A stretch of 64,000 nucleotides of DNA from Brachycybe producta (lineage: Eukaryota; Arthropoda; Diplopoda; Playtdesmida; Andrognathidae): NCBI GenBank assembly GCA_036925085.1, contig JAUPFP010000007.1:3356558-3420557 (forward strand). Direction: 5' to 3'. Position 1 is the first letter of the stretch. Every line of letters begins with the position of its first letter. Shown here piece after piece: positions 22,097 through 36,600 of this stretch. A program made the translations under genes and the position numbers. The notes under the pieces are model-generated. The model was given only the letters and a program-made list of their open reading frames with translations. It ran no database searches and was not told the origin of the DNA.

Positions 22097-22393
22097 TAGG
22101 GCTCGGATTTTTATGCAAATATCAAGCAAATGTTTCTCAATTTGTGGCCCACGTGCAAATTGTGAAGTAATTCATTGTCATCATTAGACCAACTGCAATA
22201 ATATTATGCTTTAATTAATCAAACAGGCTTGTTAGAGGCTAGATGTCTAGTTACTATCAGTTGTCAACTAGTGTTGTGCCAGTGTTTTAGGCTAAGAAAA
22301 TCCATAATTGGTTGATCTAAACGAGATTGTTACTTCACAATTGGGTCCTGGGCCATAAGATTGAGAAACATTTGCTTGATAATTCTAGCTCTA
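22097..22393. mobile_element. Family-D palindromic MITE
   Basis: Ends TAGGGCTCGGATTTTTATGC and inverse; inner arms AAGCAAATGTTTCTCAAT, then AGAGGCTAGATGTCTAG. Two other copies are at 52886-53209 and 63119-63414. Confidence 0.8.
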
Positions 22394-24277
22394 CTTAATC
22401 ATTTTTAAATCAAAGTGATTTTTTACAGACTGAAAGTGCTGTAACCCAGCACAAATGGGTTGGGTTTTTAGAAAAAAAATTTGCTTATTTGTACTCAGCT
22501 TGACAAGATCTTACCAAATGAGCTATAATTTTTAACTAAATTGGCAAAGGGCCCCCCCCCCCCCTTCGCATACTAGAATTATAACACAATTTCTGTTTTT
22601 ATTATTATTGTTGAGATAAAACCTTAATTGAAAAATAAGAAGAACTCACAAATTTCACTGATTGATTGATTAATTATGAATCTTATCGATTATTTGAAAA
22701 TCTAAATAAGATTCTAAAATAAATATATATTTTTTTTGTATGTTTTGAAAATATTTATGTGGGATTGGAAAAAAAAAAACAGCGCGCCTTTTCAACTTCT
22801 TCTTCTTGTATGTGTATTGTTTTTTTTGATTCACAAATATATATAACTAATTACACAAAAAAGTTTAAAAACTTTTTTTTCTTATCTTTTGATGAAAAAT
22901 TAAATTCATCCAATTTTATGTCTTATTTTTTTTTGTAAACTTTTTTTTTTTGCAAATTAATGAGAAAAATAATACATTTATTTATACATTTATATATATA
23001 TAATATTTATATATAGGTTTTTAGTTAAAAGATAGATTTTTATATCCTTCACTATTTTTTTCTTCTTCAAAGTGCGTTTTTGTGAGTGCCATTTTTTTCT
23101 TCTTCGAAAAGAGGTGAGAGAACTAAACAAACAAAAAAAAAACCTCACAATTTATTTTTTAAAAAAAGACCCAAAAATCTTTTGATAATTTTTTTTTATG
23201 TTTTGACAACATGATCTTGACTTTTACAATATAACAAAAAAAAGGCACCCCTCGAAACAAAAAAACAAGAAAGAAAAAACCACAAGTTTCCCTTTCATAT
23301 TTAACTAGCAACAACAACAACGACAACAAAAAAGTGGGTCCTCTCTATAAACATAAATTATTCACCTGGGCAGTTTTTGAGAACCCCTGACGGTTACTTT
23401 TTTTCAGGTAGAAATGCATATTTTTTTTAGTTATTTTCCTGGCTTGGATTTGATGAGGGTTAATTTACAATTTTCCTTTCAAATTGAAACCGAACCCAAA
23501 CCTGAAGAAAATGGGGGCAGAAAAAAAAAACGAACGAAAAGAAACACTACAGACGACGAAGACAACAAAAACATTTACGATTTGTTTCACTCACCCCGAA
23601 ATAATTTTACATATTATGTACAAAACATTTACAATGTTCTCTCTTTTTCTCTTATAATTAAGAAGGAAACAAAAATATAAGAAAAGTGTGGGACGGGGGT
23701 GGTCCTTTTTTTAATCCTCTTTTTTTTTTTTAAAAAAAGTCTCTCTCTCTCTCGAAAAAAAAAGCCCACTAACAATTTGCATCAATATTTCGACCACCCC
23801 CTTGTTAATTGTCACCACTACAGGCACAAAATGCATCATATGGGACCACTTTGGAAGGAGGTTCATTTTCTGAGTGTCTGTCTAAGAAACGGGACAAATA
23901 CGTTATTATGACTTTACGGACAAAGTCATACTTTTTTTAAGAGAGAAAAAAAAACGAGGTTATCTCGGCTCGTATCCCGATCTCCACCCAAATTAAGAGA
24001 CCGTTAAAAAAAGACGATACGGAAAAAGGCTCGAAATCCTTTTTTTCATCCATCCTCTCGAGAAAAAGGATTTTAAAAAGAAACCCAACCAAACCCCTCA
24101 CTCTATCTCTCTCCATTCCCTTTTCTTCTCCCGTGGTCTGTGTGTGACCGAAGGGGGGCAAATAGAGAGCAAACAGCGAGCTCCTCAAAACATTCCCGAT
24201 GTCAAGACACTCGAGAAGTCAAAAGTGTTTTGATCAGGAAGAAAGAAATTTCAACTGTTATGGCCTCAATTGATTAT

Positions 24278-24669
24278 TCAATAAACATTGGCACCAACAA
24301 CAGCAGTAGAAGAAGTGGATGTTGTAATGTCTCCGTCACCTGTCACGCTTAAAGAAGAAGGTGGCAGTTGTTGTGTATTATTATTGTTTCCTTGGTCAGT
24401 GGAGACAATGGAAGGAGGAGGTGGAGGACAAGGAGGAGGCTCGTCGCCGCCGACCACCGTGACTCCAACCTCCGTCTTCAAATTAGGAGCAGAGTCAGTA
24501 CACGACTCGGAAGAAGCATCGACAAACAGCTCCAACGCACATTCGTCTCCTTCTCCGTGAGAATCTCCAACAGAACCCGGACCTGGCGACATCGCCATGC
24601 TTACCAGTTTATTATATGCTTCTAACGTGCTCGGTATCTCCGTTGGAACATCCAGAGTCAAAAGCAGAG
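24278..24669 (-). CDS. RhoGEF terminal coding exon
   Basis: Acceptor GTTTCAG; stop TGA at 24280-24278. It encodes [20 protein letters not shown], acidic and Ser-rich sequence, a proline run ([10 protein letters not shown]) and Thr/Ser-rich sequence ending AVVGANVY. The 3' UTR continues below 24278; no single poly(A) signal stands out. Confidence 0.88.
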
Positions 24670-27600
24670 CTGAAACACACAAAAAACGTGAGACCCTTTC
24701 GAAATAGAAAGAAAATGTTAACCTAAAAAGCTCACCTTCATCTTCGGCGCCGTGAGAATGATCCGTCGCATCGCAAAGCTCCGAATTATTAGAGGAACCG
24801 ATCGATACGAAACTATTCGGACGACTGTGACTCGGGGACTGCGACAGAGGAGTTCTTCGACGCGATGCTTCGTGAAGAAGATGTATCTGTTCATGAGACG
24901 CTCTTAACTCTTTTCTTAAACGTTCTCTTTCGTCTTCACGCTCGGCTACCAAAGCCTGAAAACCAAAATCGTTTTAGTAAGCAATATCTGTTGATTCTAG
25001 GATTACGAATCAAACGAAGATCTTAACTTACGAGTAATTGTGTCAAGTTGGAGCTTAGTGTTGACGAAATATTGACCAACTGTCCGACAGGAATGGCCAA
25101 TGCTCGGCTTGCCGCCTTACGGCTGGTGTTTGGAGAAGGAACACGTTGCGAAACAGATGCTCCTCCCGAAGACGTACTCGCCGTAACAGCAGCAGGAGCA
25201 GTGGCAGGCTCAATCGATTTACCGTCGGAGCCTGCGGTCACAGTATCTTCCTCCGAAATCTTGAGTCCCTCGATAACCTTGTCTAGGCGAATTGCTTTTA
25301 AAATAAAAAACAAATTCTCTGATCAGAACTACTAGCAAAAACAGTTGTTACGAAGTCTCTCTCCTCGCGAAACCCACACCTTGTGCAACGGCGGCCATCA
25401 CAAGTCCTTTAATACTCTGATCACCGACCTCTTTCGAGTTAAGTTCATCAGAGACTCCATCCCAAGGCGGAATGTGTAAAATTTCGGCTACTAGATGGAG
25501 TTTTTCCTGCAGAGCAGATCGGATAACTTGGTCCTTTCTCCGTAGCTTCTCTAAAAACGATAAAGGTTGGAACTTGTGTAAGTGTAATGATCAAGTGGAT
25601 GATGATTTTTTTTTCTTGCTCTTTACGCTAACCAATTGGTGCCAGCACAGGTTCGGCCGTCTGCAGGATAGCTCCTTCCGAAACTACGACTTCGTTTGGA
25701 TCGATAAGTGATGGTCCTTCTGCAATCTGAAGGATTTCTACGCGTTGAAAATGTCGTCTAGGTGAAGGGCTAGCCGTAGCACTGCTGCTACTCGCTCCAC
25801 TCGATGAAACGAACGGAGACGATGTTCCCTGAGGAGACAAAAGTCCCGTCGTTAATGGAGAACCTCCAATATCTCCATCTTCGCCTTCGCTGGCTGTTCC
25901 GGGACCCGATTCTGGTCCACTTTTAGCGACGGGACTAATAGGAGGTGGAGGAAGTAACAATGCCGAATCGGATATGGCGCCACCGGCTAGATGCCCTCTG
26001 ATATCCGAAACACCTTCGGCTATTTCGTGGCTTTCTTGATTATCCAGTGCCCTTCAACAAATAAATACTTTCAAATTAGAAACCTAATATGTAAACGAAG
26101 ATAAAATTTGGACGAGAGGCTTACTCGGGCGACTTGAAGCCTTCTTCCGTCGGTACCAACCCGGATGCATCTTCCGTTGATTCTCTTCGCTCCGTAGCAT
26201 TAGGAAGGTGCTCGGGTCGTTTGTTTTTACCATCCCTTGCCTTATACGCTTCGGTCGCTTCCGATATGTGCCTTAGCCACCTAATGTTAAGTAACAAACA
26301 CAAACAAAAATATTTAGTAAATGTACGAAAAGTCGAAACTAGAGAAATGTTGACAATTCTATATTTATCGAAATTAAATGAAACGATTAAAATGAAAAAC
26401 AATTATTTTGCACAATTACTAGTCATTGTGTATAACAATTCAGCCGTAATTCTGTACAACTATTAGAAACTTCGAGCGTTCTTTTAGACGTCGATATGGA
26501 CTGTAAAAAGTGACGGAAACTGACAAGTTATTAAGTGGCTGTCAAGTGGTCCTAGTTGTACATGTAGTTGAATGAAGTGCAAAATTGGTCATAAAGTGTC
26601 GACTCAAGTGTTCGGTTTCGGCCACACGTCGACCACTCTTTGCAGTCCATGTAGACAACTAAAAGTTGCTCGTTTGTCAACGCCCTTGGTATCTTTTCGC
26701 ACAAATACTTTTTGTAGTCAAGTTGAACTACAAAATAATGGTAATTTGCGTGTTGCTCGTGTGCAAAGTTCCGAACGCTGTCCATATCAATACATAGGGT
26801 CAATAACAACTCAACCACCGATCATCGCTTTCGACTACATTTTGCAGTCGAACTCGACCACCAAAAGTGATCATTAGTGTGAAAAAGCTCTTAAGACAAT
26901 AAGCATACTAGAAGAAAAAAAACAAGCCAATCTTGAATCGTAGATAATATTACTTTATGTGGCTCGTTGTTTATAGTCATTCTGTAAAATACCTAAAACA
27001 CTTAATTGTACAGCCTTATTATGCGTGATTTATGTAAAAATGACCGATTTTCCACATTTTATTTTCTGTAATGTAATACGTGCATTGAAAGATAAAAAAA
27101 AATGAAATTCAACTTGATTACACGAGTAGGAAGGAGGAGGAGGTAGAGGAGGCTAGGAGCCGTTTATCCAGATCTAACCTTCAGAATCAAGAAAGAATAA
27201 AACTTTGCAAAAAAAAGTTTTAAAAATACACGCGCCTAACATCTGACCTGGGCGCAACAACAGAAGCATCAATTACATAAATACCGAGAAGAAAAAGAAG
27301 ACGACGACGACGAAGAAAAAAAAAACACACAAACCCGAATTTAAGATTAGCATCTGGACTACCTCAGATGAAACATGCTAAGTAAAGCAAAGCAAAGAAG
27401 AAGAAAAATGAAGAAAAGCGAAAAAGGTGGAGGAGGTTGGATCACATGTGTCGAAAGGATGAACCCAGACCTTTCAGCTAGCTCTTCATTTTGCAACAAC
27501 TCCATCATAAGAGCACTTTTCTTTCAACACCCACACACACACACACACAAATATTGCATTTTTAGCCTCTAATTCATGATCAACATCATTGAAATATACT

Positions 27601-30600
27601 TTTACAAAAAATATTATATAAGTTGATACTTTCTGCCGTCACAGACACAGCAGCTGGGCGTTTTCAACAAGAGAAAAATGGAATAATAAATCCGTATCTT
27701 ATTTCAAACTTAATCCAAGAATATGAAACTTTTTCAGTGTTCTTTTTTTTTTCTTTTCCAAGAAGTAATTATTTGTTATAAAAATATGTTTTGGATTAAT
27801 AAATTTACCTATGAACCAAACTTTCTCTTCTCTCCTTATCACAAAGATTACCCGTAGAATTATTCGTATGTTTTCGTCGTAACATTGCCATATTCTAAAA
27901 TTGTCTAGACACACACACACAGGAGAGAAAACAAAAGGCAGCCAGCCAGCCAGCCAGCAGCAGCAACAAAATAACAACTGAGGAAGTGGAAGTTTTCAGT
28001 CGTGGCAAAACAATAAAACAAAAAACTGAAGAAAAGTGGGCTTGTATGTCATCCAGAACCAATGAACATTATAACCAATTTTAAATTCAGTTCGAGCCAG
28101 TTCAAACGTAAAAAAACTTTCTCAAAAAAAATGTAGCACAATTTTTCGACACAAAATACACTGGAATTAAGACGAGAGACTACAAGTTACGAAAAAAAAC
28201 AAACAATTTTTGTTCGGAGAGTTATGTTGGCATTTTGTCTCAAAAATGCAACTTTTTTTTTTTTATAAAAAAAAAAAAATATCCTAAGTATCCTTGAAAC
28301 AAATTATATCCTTGTTCTTCAACTCAAAGGAAAGGAAGATAACATTTTTTCTTTCTGAAGTGACAGAATTATAATATATGTGTAGAGAGAGGTGTGTTTT
28401 TTAAACTTTCCTTAAAACCATACGAGAATAATGATGATGATGATGATGATGATGATTATGTTATAATAAACAACAAGTTAAATTCGTTAGAATTTCGTCA
28501 ATGAAACATCCCAACCATCCATCCAATGAACACTTGTTTACAGAGAGAGGCATCATGATGTTATTTATTATGGTGGCTCACTGTTGAAATACGAGGTGAC
28601 TCTCTCTCTTCATGAAGAAAAATTATTTAGAATTTATTTTCTAACTTTGAACGAAACGCAAATACGAAGTGTTGGCTGAAGTGGGGAAGGAAAAAACCAG
28701 AACTTGTGAGCCAACAAAACAAAAAATGATAACCCGTTTATTAAAAGAAAAAGAGCACACGGTCACATACACAAGTTCCGATTAAAGACTGGTTCACCTC
28801 ATTAAACAACTAGTGAAACAACTCAGCATCAGTTTTTTGTTTTGTTTTCTTGATGATGACCGTTGTTGTCATAAGAATCGGAAGATTTATTTTTCTCTTT
28901 CTTCTGTGTAATGGTTGGTGGTGGTCATTACAATTTACAATGACATTTGTTCAGAAAGTTTTTGTTCTTTTTTTACAAAAAAAAAAAGTTGTAATTTTAG
29001 TTGAATAACAAAAAAGTTGGTTCTCCATTTTGCTGCTCAAGCTTTTTTAAAGTTCGCTTAAACTATGCCAGTATAGTGGTTGGTGGTGGACATTGCAATG
29101 ACAATGTCCCGAAAGCTTTTTTTGTTGGTTTGAAAACAAAAAAAGTTGCAATTTTGGTTGACATTAATAGAAAAAACCCATAAGTTGATTCACTAATTTC
29201 ACTTTAAAGAAGAAAAAAAAAAACACCAAATGTTAGCTCGAAGGTGTGGATTCGTTTTGCTGCTCGAGCTTTCTTTTAAAGTTACCTTAAGTTAGCGATT
29301 GCTCGTGGTCATTGCAATAGCAATGTCCAGTTGCTGTAGTTCTGAATACATAAAAAAAAAGTTGTAATTTTGGTTGGCTGAAAAAGAGTACAGGAAAAAC
29401 CAAAAAGCTGGTTCTCTTCAAAGGAAAAACACCAAATGTTAGCTTGAAGGTTAGACCCGTTTTGTTGCTCGAGTTTTACGTTCGTGGTTGGTGGTGGTGA
29501 TTGCAATGGCAACGTCCAATTGTTGTTTGAATACAAAAAAGTTGCAATTTTGGTTGATTCTAATAGAAAAACCAACAAAAGTTGATTCACTTCAAAAAAG
29601 AAAAACACAAAATGTTAGCTTGAAGGTCTGGATCCGCTTTGCTGCTCGAGCATTTTAAAAATTCCCTTAAGTTGGTGGTGACATTGCAATGACAACGTCC
29701 AGTTATTGTTGTTTGAATACCAAAAAGTTGCAATTTTGGTTGATTCTAGCATTAAAACAAAAAGTTGATTCACTTCAAGAGAGAAAACAACAAATGTTAA
29801 AACTTGAAGGTTGGATTCGTTTTCTGGCTCGAGAGCTGAAAGTTCCCGTGTCAATGATGAATAAAAAAAATAGGAGAAAGTAAAAATAAAATAAAAATGG
29901 ATTCAGATGTTGAACATGTGGCAATAACTACACACGTCACTTGTACAGAAAAGAATTGATGTATAAACTAAACATCATCCGATGAAAATACACACACGAA
30001 AGTAGAAAACACGGTTCCAGTTGAATTGAAAAAAAAAAAAAAATCCTACACCAAATAAAAACGCCAACAATTTTACAACAAAAAAATGTGCACAGGTAAA
30101 AAAAAAACCACGTCTCTTTCAAATCTCTCCCACATTCATTTTCTACTCGCTGATGCATGAAAAAGTTGATTTCATCAGAAAAAAAGAATGTTCGAGAGTT
30201 AAAAGTTCAACTCTTTTGACACAATCCACACACACACACACACACGTATCCCATCTTTACGACGACGACTACGAAAGATGATGTTCTTGAAAATCCCTTT
30301 AAAAATCTAAACACACCTTTAAAAAAAAAATCCGAACATCTGCTTGCTGAAGAAATAAAGAGAAAATTGTATGAAACTAATTCATGCCAATGCCAGGACA
30401 CACACACAGGATATTGCAAACCAAAAAAAAAAAAACCCTGATGGTTGATGATTAAATGAATCGCAGAAAACGAACGATGATCGGAACCAAACTCTCGAAT
30501 AAGAGAAAAGAGAAAAAAAAAAAAAAATGTGACGAAGAGTTTAAACAGATGCAAGCAAAACCCACCCCCAAAAAAACCGAGAACTTAAAAGAGTGAAAAA

Positions 30601-33600
30601 CTCAAATTAATTCAAGACGTTAACTCTTAACTCACTCTTTCTCAAGTTCTGATGATGATGATAATGTTTGATGATTATGAAACAATTTTTGATATTCTCG
30701 ATCGAGAACACGACCTTGTTCGCGTTATTATTTGTCGTAACGTTCCATTAATCACAGATACGCAAAAAAAAAACTTAAATAAAACCAGCTCAAAAAAATA
30801 CATTGAGTTAAAAAAGAACAAAAGAAGAAGAAAAAGAAAATAAATGAAGGAAGGAAAGATACAAAAAAAGCAAAAAAAAAAAGTGTGATGATGATTTATA
30901 AAGATAATTACGGATGCAGAACGCCATCAGAAAACAGTAAATATTTCAAAAAAAAAAAAAAAAAAAAAGATAGGAGAGGAAAAAGTGCGAAAAGGCAAAA
31001 CACACACTTACGAAGTTTGAGTTCAAATTTTCAAGAGTTGGAACTCGATCAAAAACCAAAAGCAATAAAAGAAATATGTGGTGATGACGTAAGCAGTTAT
31101 TTGTGTAATCGAAGAATACTTATTTGCGAGCGCATTTATAGTTTGGTCATCACTTCCTCCTTTTTTCTTAACAAATATTCTTAGCAACTTTATTTGCAAA
31201 GTTTAATAATGTGTTTTATAGTTGCGCAAAGTCGTTTGATCGAATTGATTGTAGAGAAAATGTCATTAAAAGCAACCAGAAAAATAAGTTTCCAGTTAAA
31301 GAACCTATTTAGAGGCTAGCATTCTTGTATCTGAGCAAGAATAGTTTGGACGGGGCTAATTGGTGTCAAGCTTTCTCTTTGAAAAAAAGCATGTTTTTTG
31401 CATTTTGCCTTAATAATCACAAAATGTCAAAATGACGTCAACATTGAAAAAAAAAAAACACGTGCCACGGGAATTGATAAACAAGTGTAAATAGAGAGCA
31501 GGAGGATTACCGTGTGACGTGTTCATTAAACACGTCACACAGTAATGCTCCCAATTCAACATTGGATCGCAACAAACAAGATTGCAGATTCGATTGATTT
31601 TAAATCAATACACCCGCAATCAGCTCAAGAGAACTATGGTGGCAGGAAGAATTTATTTCTAATCATAAAAATGACTGGCATTTCGACATAGTTTAAACGT
31701 CGTCGTCGTCAAATCGAAATTGTATTAAATACAAAACAATCTGTAGAAAGAGAATTCCACAGTCTAAATGGATTCGTCTGCTCTGCCTGAAGTCAAATCC
31801 GCAAAGACGGAAAAAATTATGAAAGACAAACAAACAACCCACAGCACCACAAGTGGAAGGCTATCTCCAATGTGCTACCAAGGAGTCGGTCAGTCAGCCT
31901 ATTCGAGAGTCAACTATAAATTTAAATTAATGTCATCCGCAGGAAATGATTGTTTTCGATAAATTATAAACCTCGGGGGAAAATCAACGCTTGAATACGA
32001 TATACGATAAAAAATGATATATATAAAAATTGCACTTACGTTTTCCTGTCGTTTGACGACATCGCAACCAATTCGTAAATCTGTGGTCCATCAGGTGAAG
32101 TGCTGACCAAAAAGAACGCTTTCTTATCTAAGAAAAACAAACGAAACAAAAGCACAACATATGAAGCAAACTAAACAGTAAATCCATGAAAAAATAGAAG
32201 AGCGACTGCAGATTGTACTGACCGGTGGCCACATTCCTCGTCAGAAGGTTGTTCAATTTGATTATGGGACTGTATTTAAGTTTCGTCTCTTCTCGTCCCG
32301 ACGTCAGACTGATGCTGTGATACTTGAGGACGAACTTCTCGTCCTGTTTTTGCAACAGGACTAAAATATCCTCCATAAGTAGAACCTGAACTTCGATTGC
32401 TTTCTGACGAACAATACGCCACGTCAGGTGTCCAATGTGTTGCATCTTGTGACGTGTTAGATCGAGGTTCTAAACGACAGAAACGAGCCAACGTTTTAAT
32501 AAAATCATCATTGTCAAACTCGTTAAAAAAGCGTTTTCAGAAGTACTGACTCTGAACTCTTGACTGATCGGATGCGAAATCTTATCAAATGCTCCTCGAT
32601 CGATCTTTTTCTGAATCTCGATGACTCTGTGGTAGTTTTCTGCTTCTTTCACTGCCTGATTCACGTAATTCAAGATATCCTTGCTACAGTCGAGCGCTCG
32701 CATAATCTTTCTGTGTTCGTCCGTTGTTGGACAAGTATATTTTGCAAGATTCTCCAGAAGGAGAGGATATTTTGTTAAACGTTGCATTCCGGTCGGAATA
32801 ATGTCTTTCAATTGGAAGCGCCGGCAAAGAGCGTTCGCCGAAGCGTCCTGAAAAAAAAAAAGCAAACACATGTAATAAGTTAAATGCATGTCTAAATGTT
32901 AAACATGTTCTCTAGTTATTTTAAAATACTGAATCGAATTTATTCAGTTAATTTCTCAATATATTGAGAAACATTTCAAAACAAGTGTGTCCCAAAATAA
33001 CTGCCATGTTTATTTTCTTTAATTTAATTTTATAATTAAGAGTAAACAGGGTGAAAAAAAAGGGAAAATGAATATCTATAAAGCCACCTTAACTGGATTT
33101 CATATGAGTGCCTCAAGAGGTAAGCAGTGTTAAGTCGTATTCTTGTTTAAACCTAATTTTTACATATTATGAATCAGCTTGTAAAGTTCTTTAAGTGGTA
33201 AACAATGTTAAGTCGACAGTTTTACATATCGGCTGCTAGATGGTGATACACCATGTTAAGTCCTATTCCCGTCAATAACGAGAGAAAAAAATGACCCCAC
33301 TGTAAAATTTAGGTTTTGAGACTTAACACAATTTACCTCTGAGAGGCACTCGATCTATAATACAACTGAAGACTCAAGTGTCGAAGTAGGAATAAAGATA
33401 CTTTCATCTTCATATCTTTCAGAATAAACATTTTATGAAAATTTTGACTTATCTGAATTTAAATAAATATATTCCAACATTATTTATTTGAAATTAACTA
33501 TAATTTTTTGGAAATTTCCCTTTTTTCTTTTTCAGAATAGCCAATCAAGATAACGTTTATTAAAAACAGAATTTAGAAAAGAAGGAAACAACTGATTGCT

Positions 33601-36600
33601 AGTTTTTTATAACAGTAGTTGAACTAATTAATGTACTTTAATTTTCAGCAGAATTAAGAAAAATTCGACGTTTCTCGGAATTTGAGTAAATAATGCTAAG
33701 TCTTTGAATGACTATAAGTAATCAAATGACAAATTTTGAACTTTTTCATTAGCAAACATACAAATAATAAATGTGAACCTAGCAACTTCCTTTTTTTTTG
33801 CCCTCTCATATTTGTTTTATTAAAATGTAAAATTTTCATCAGTTTGAAAATATGGTTTTGCGTTTCTTTACTCTTCCAGTTTTTAACACATGTTCAAGTT
33901 CTTTCAATGAAATTTAATTTCTTTTGTTCTATGATTTAGAAGAGGCCTATATTTTGTAAATAAAATTGAGACTCAAGCCCCAACACGCACAAGCTGTAAA
34001 TACACGGTCAATTTTAACTTGTCAATCCATTCATTTTCTTTTGATGTTTCCGCGTGGGCCGCGTCTATTTTGTTTCCTCTTTTTTCAGCTTCTCATCATA
34101 GAAAAACAAGAAAATTCGTTAATTTTCTTTATAAATAATATCAAAGTTGCCCAGTAACAAAAAATCATCACAAATATTCGGCTTTAGCGTTAGAAAATGT
34201 GTCAAAATTTGTCCTTTTTGTTCAAGTTTTTAAATATTTTTGTGTAATACAATGTGTATTTTTGAAAAAATTTGTACGTTACCACGCCAACGGATTGACA
34301 AGCCAAAATTGGTCATGTATTTACAGCTTTAGTGAGCTCAGCCCACCAAGTCCATTAGGCCCACAAAAGTCCATAAGCCGAACTATTTTTAAAAATCCAC
34401 CAACTCTATGAGACCACAAAGCCCAAAAGAACCAGCAAGTCTATGAGGTCCACGAAACCATAAAAACCAACCACGCCCAGGTGGTTTTCATGACCACGAA
34501 GCTCAGATTTCTTTAAAAAAAATTGCCAGCCAATGTGGGCTTGGCTTTTGCAAAAGCCCACTTTATTGTGGTTTTTACTATGACTCACTTATAAAACAAT
34601 GTAGACATACTGAAACAATGAAGAAAAAAAGTGTTTTTGTAGAAAAAGAACACAAACCGCAAGGAACTGTGCCAACTTTTGGTCCTTCTTTTGTCGAACC
34701 TTTAAGGCTTCTAAGGCTATGGATTGATTCTTGCAGAATGTTGCAGCTGCTTCACGAAATGTTTCGCCAGCTGTGCCATCAAACTAAAACAGATTGAAGC
34801 AGCGATTAAAACAACGAACATCGTCAAAAAAAAAATTACTAAAAAATGAAAAAGACGAACCATTTGTAAGAGAATGTCTCCAACATCGCCAACTATTTTG
34901 TTCTCTTGTTTCGTAGATTTCAAGTGGCTATTCAAACAACTGTGGACTTTAATTATCTCTTCGAGATTTGCAAACAAAAGTTTTATCTGATCCGGCGGCA
35001 GAACCTGTTCCGCTTGCATCGGACGGTGAAAAACCCTTTCGAGTACTTTAAGGTTGCGTACATGTGTCCGTTCAGTATGTATCAACTCTACAAACAAAAA
35101 ATTAAAAGTTAAAAACAACTGCGGTAACTGCATAACAACAGGCTAAACCCTCATCATACTAACCGTTGATGACATCTTGTCTCTTTTTCTCCTTCGGCTT
35201 GATGTGTCGTACAACATCTGGATCCACAAAATCCGTCCAGTTTGGAGGATCTGGTTCCACGTCAAAATCAGAGTCGTCATTCTCGTCTCTCCTCTGAATT
35301 GGAACGGAAGGTGGTACCGACGGAGACGTCGACGTCAAAGGAGAGACATCTGTCGGTCTATGTACGGCTTCGAGGGAATTGCTCGGACTGTCTAAGCTCC
35401 TACAAGAAGCAAAAATAAAAACCGATTAAAACATCCTCAAGATCCTAGTAAAATACAATGTATCAAACTCACTTGGAAGAAATGCTTGAATTGGAGGAAC
35501 TTCCAGACTGATTGAGACCGGAGACGGGCCTGTCATCTCCATCCACATCACTAATCAAGGACAAGAAGAGAGAAAGAAAAAAAATGGAACGATGAACCAA
35601 TGTTTTCATTTTTTAAAAAAGGGTTTTTAGAAAATGCCACCCTTGAATACAATCCAAAAAAAAAAACCCAAAATTTCTGGCAACAGCAGCAGTTACAGTC
35701 ACTTCATTGCATGTGTCACATACATTCCAGTCATCACATCTGTGTTTTCAACTTATCTCTCTCTTTTGCGTTTCTGGCTAAGAAGAAAACTTAATAATGC
35801 CTTGAGATTACAATAGAAGGACACTACTCAAGCAAACGCACTAAGCAAAATCGATAAATGCAATGGCGGCCAAACAAAATAAAAAAGGGTTGTGCTACAC
35901 AAAACGAACCAGGACAAACGAGAAATTCCATCTGTTATCTGGAGAAAAAAAAATTCATTTCCTGGTGATTCCTTTTCTTTTAATCGACGGAGATATTTTT
36001 TTCTCTGTTGCTTATACTGATGAGCTTCTAGAATGAAGCAGATATATATATATGAAAGACGTGGAAAAATATCTCGAGGGACCCATACGAAAAGCAAAGT
36101 TATTGGGCGTGCTGGTCCTCGTTAGGCACTTAATAACATGAGTAGGAGGAGAGAAGCCTGGCGCCTAAAAATTTCTCCCCTTTTCTTTTTTTTTTGTTAT
36201 TCATTTTCCCTGAAGAAAACAAGGCACACCACACACAAAAACCGAACAACATCCAATGGAGTAAGAAAAAATAACAAGAGAGAAGACCCGAGGTTTTGAG
36301 ACAAAGAGAGAAAAAACCCAGTCTTTTTCATTGTTCTTGCTAAGTGACATTTATTTTTTTTGTGTGTGTGTGCAAAAAAGACAAAAACAGACGACTCGAA
36401 ATAATAATTACAAAAACGATAGAATTATGATTGATTTAAGACAATAAATCACTAATGAATGAATTAAATACAGAAAAGGCTTTAAGATATTCCTTTTCAA
36501 ACATTCGTAAACCAAATAAAATTTTTTTTTTGAAAAAACCCAAATATAATTAAAATCTCGATTATCAGGATCTAGGTAATCCGGAAAATCCAGAAAAGTT

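Larger units (their letters stand above)
14167..24277. other. Convergent intergenic region between the DYRK1A and RhoGEF stop codons
   Basis: Both genes end into this 10-kb stretch, so it must hold both 3' UTRs. The first few hundred bases after 14166 and the last few hundred before 24278 are AT-rich UTR-like sequence. No protein gene is recognised. It contains seven family-A or A-like MITEs, a hAT-like element, a D-family palindrome, two other palindromes and long C runs. Confidence 0.6.
26281..32039. other. RhoGEF intron, 5.8 kb
   Basis: No exon is recognised. The main content is a roughly 190-bp tandem array (28905-29850), a (GAT)n run, (CA)n runs, A-rich tracts and a perfect-stem hairpin at 31506-31546. 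A 310-base stretch at 26560-26870 has a repeated theme (AAAGTGTCGACTC, CCACTCTTTGCAGTC) resembling one near 7860-8040 and may be an unnamed repeat. Confidence 0.55.

Noticed and set aside
30652-31184. Lys- and Asp-rich open frames in the RhoGEF intron
   Set aside because: A-rich and GAT-rich simple sequence; no conserved motif, no splice signals of note.
31768-31962. Open frame [16 protein letters not shown] as a small gene
   Set aside because: Plus-strand sequence inside a RhoGEF intron, 64 codons, no homology and no splice or promoter evidence.
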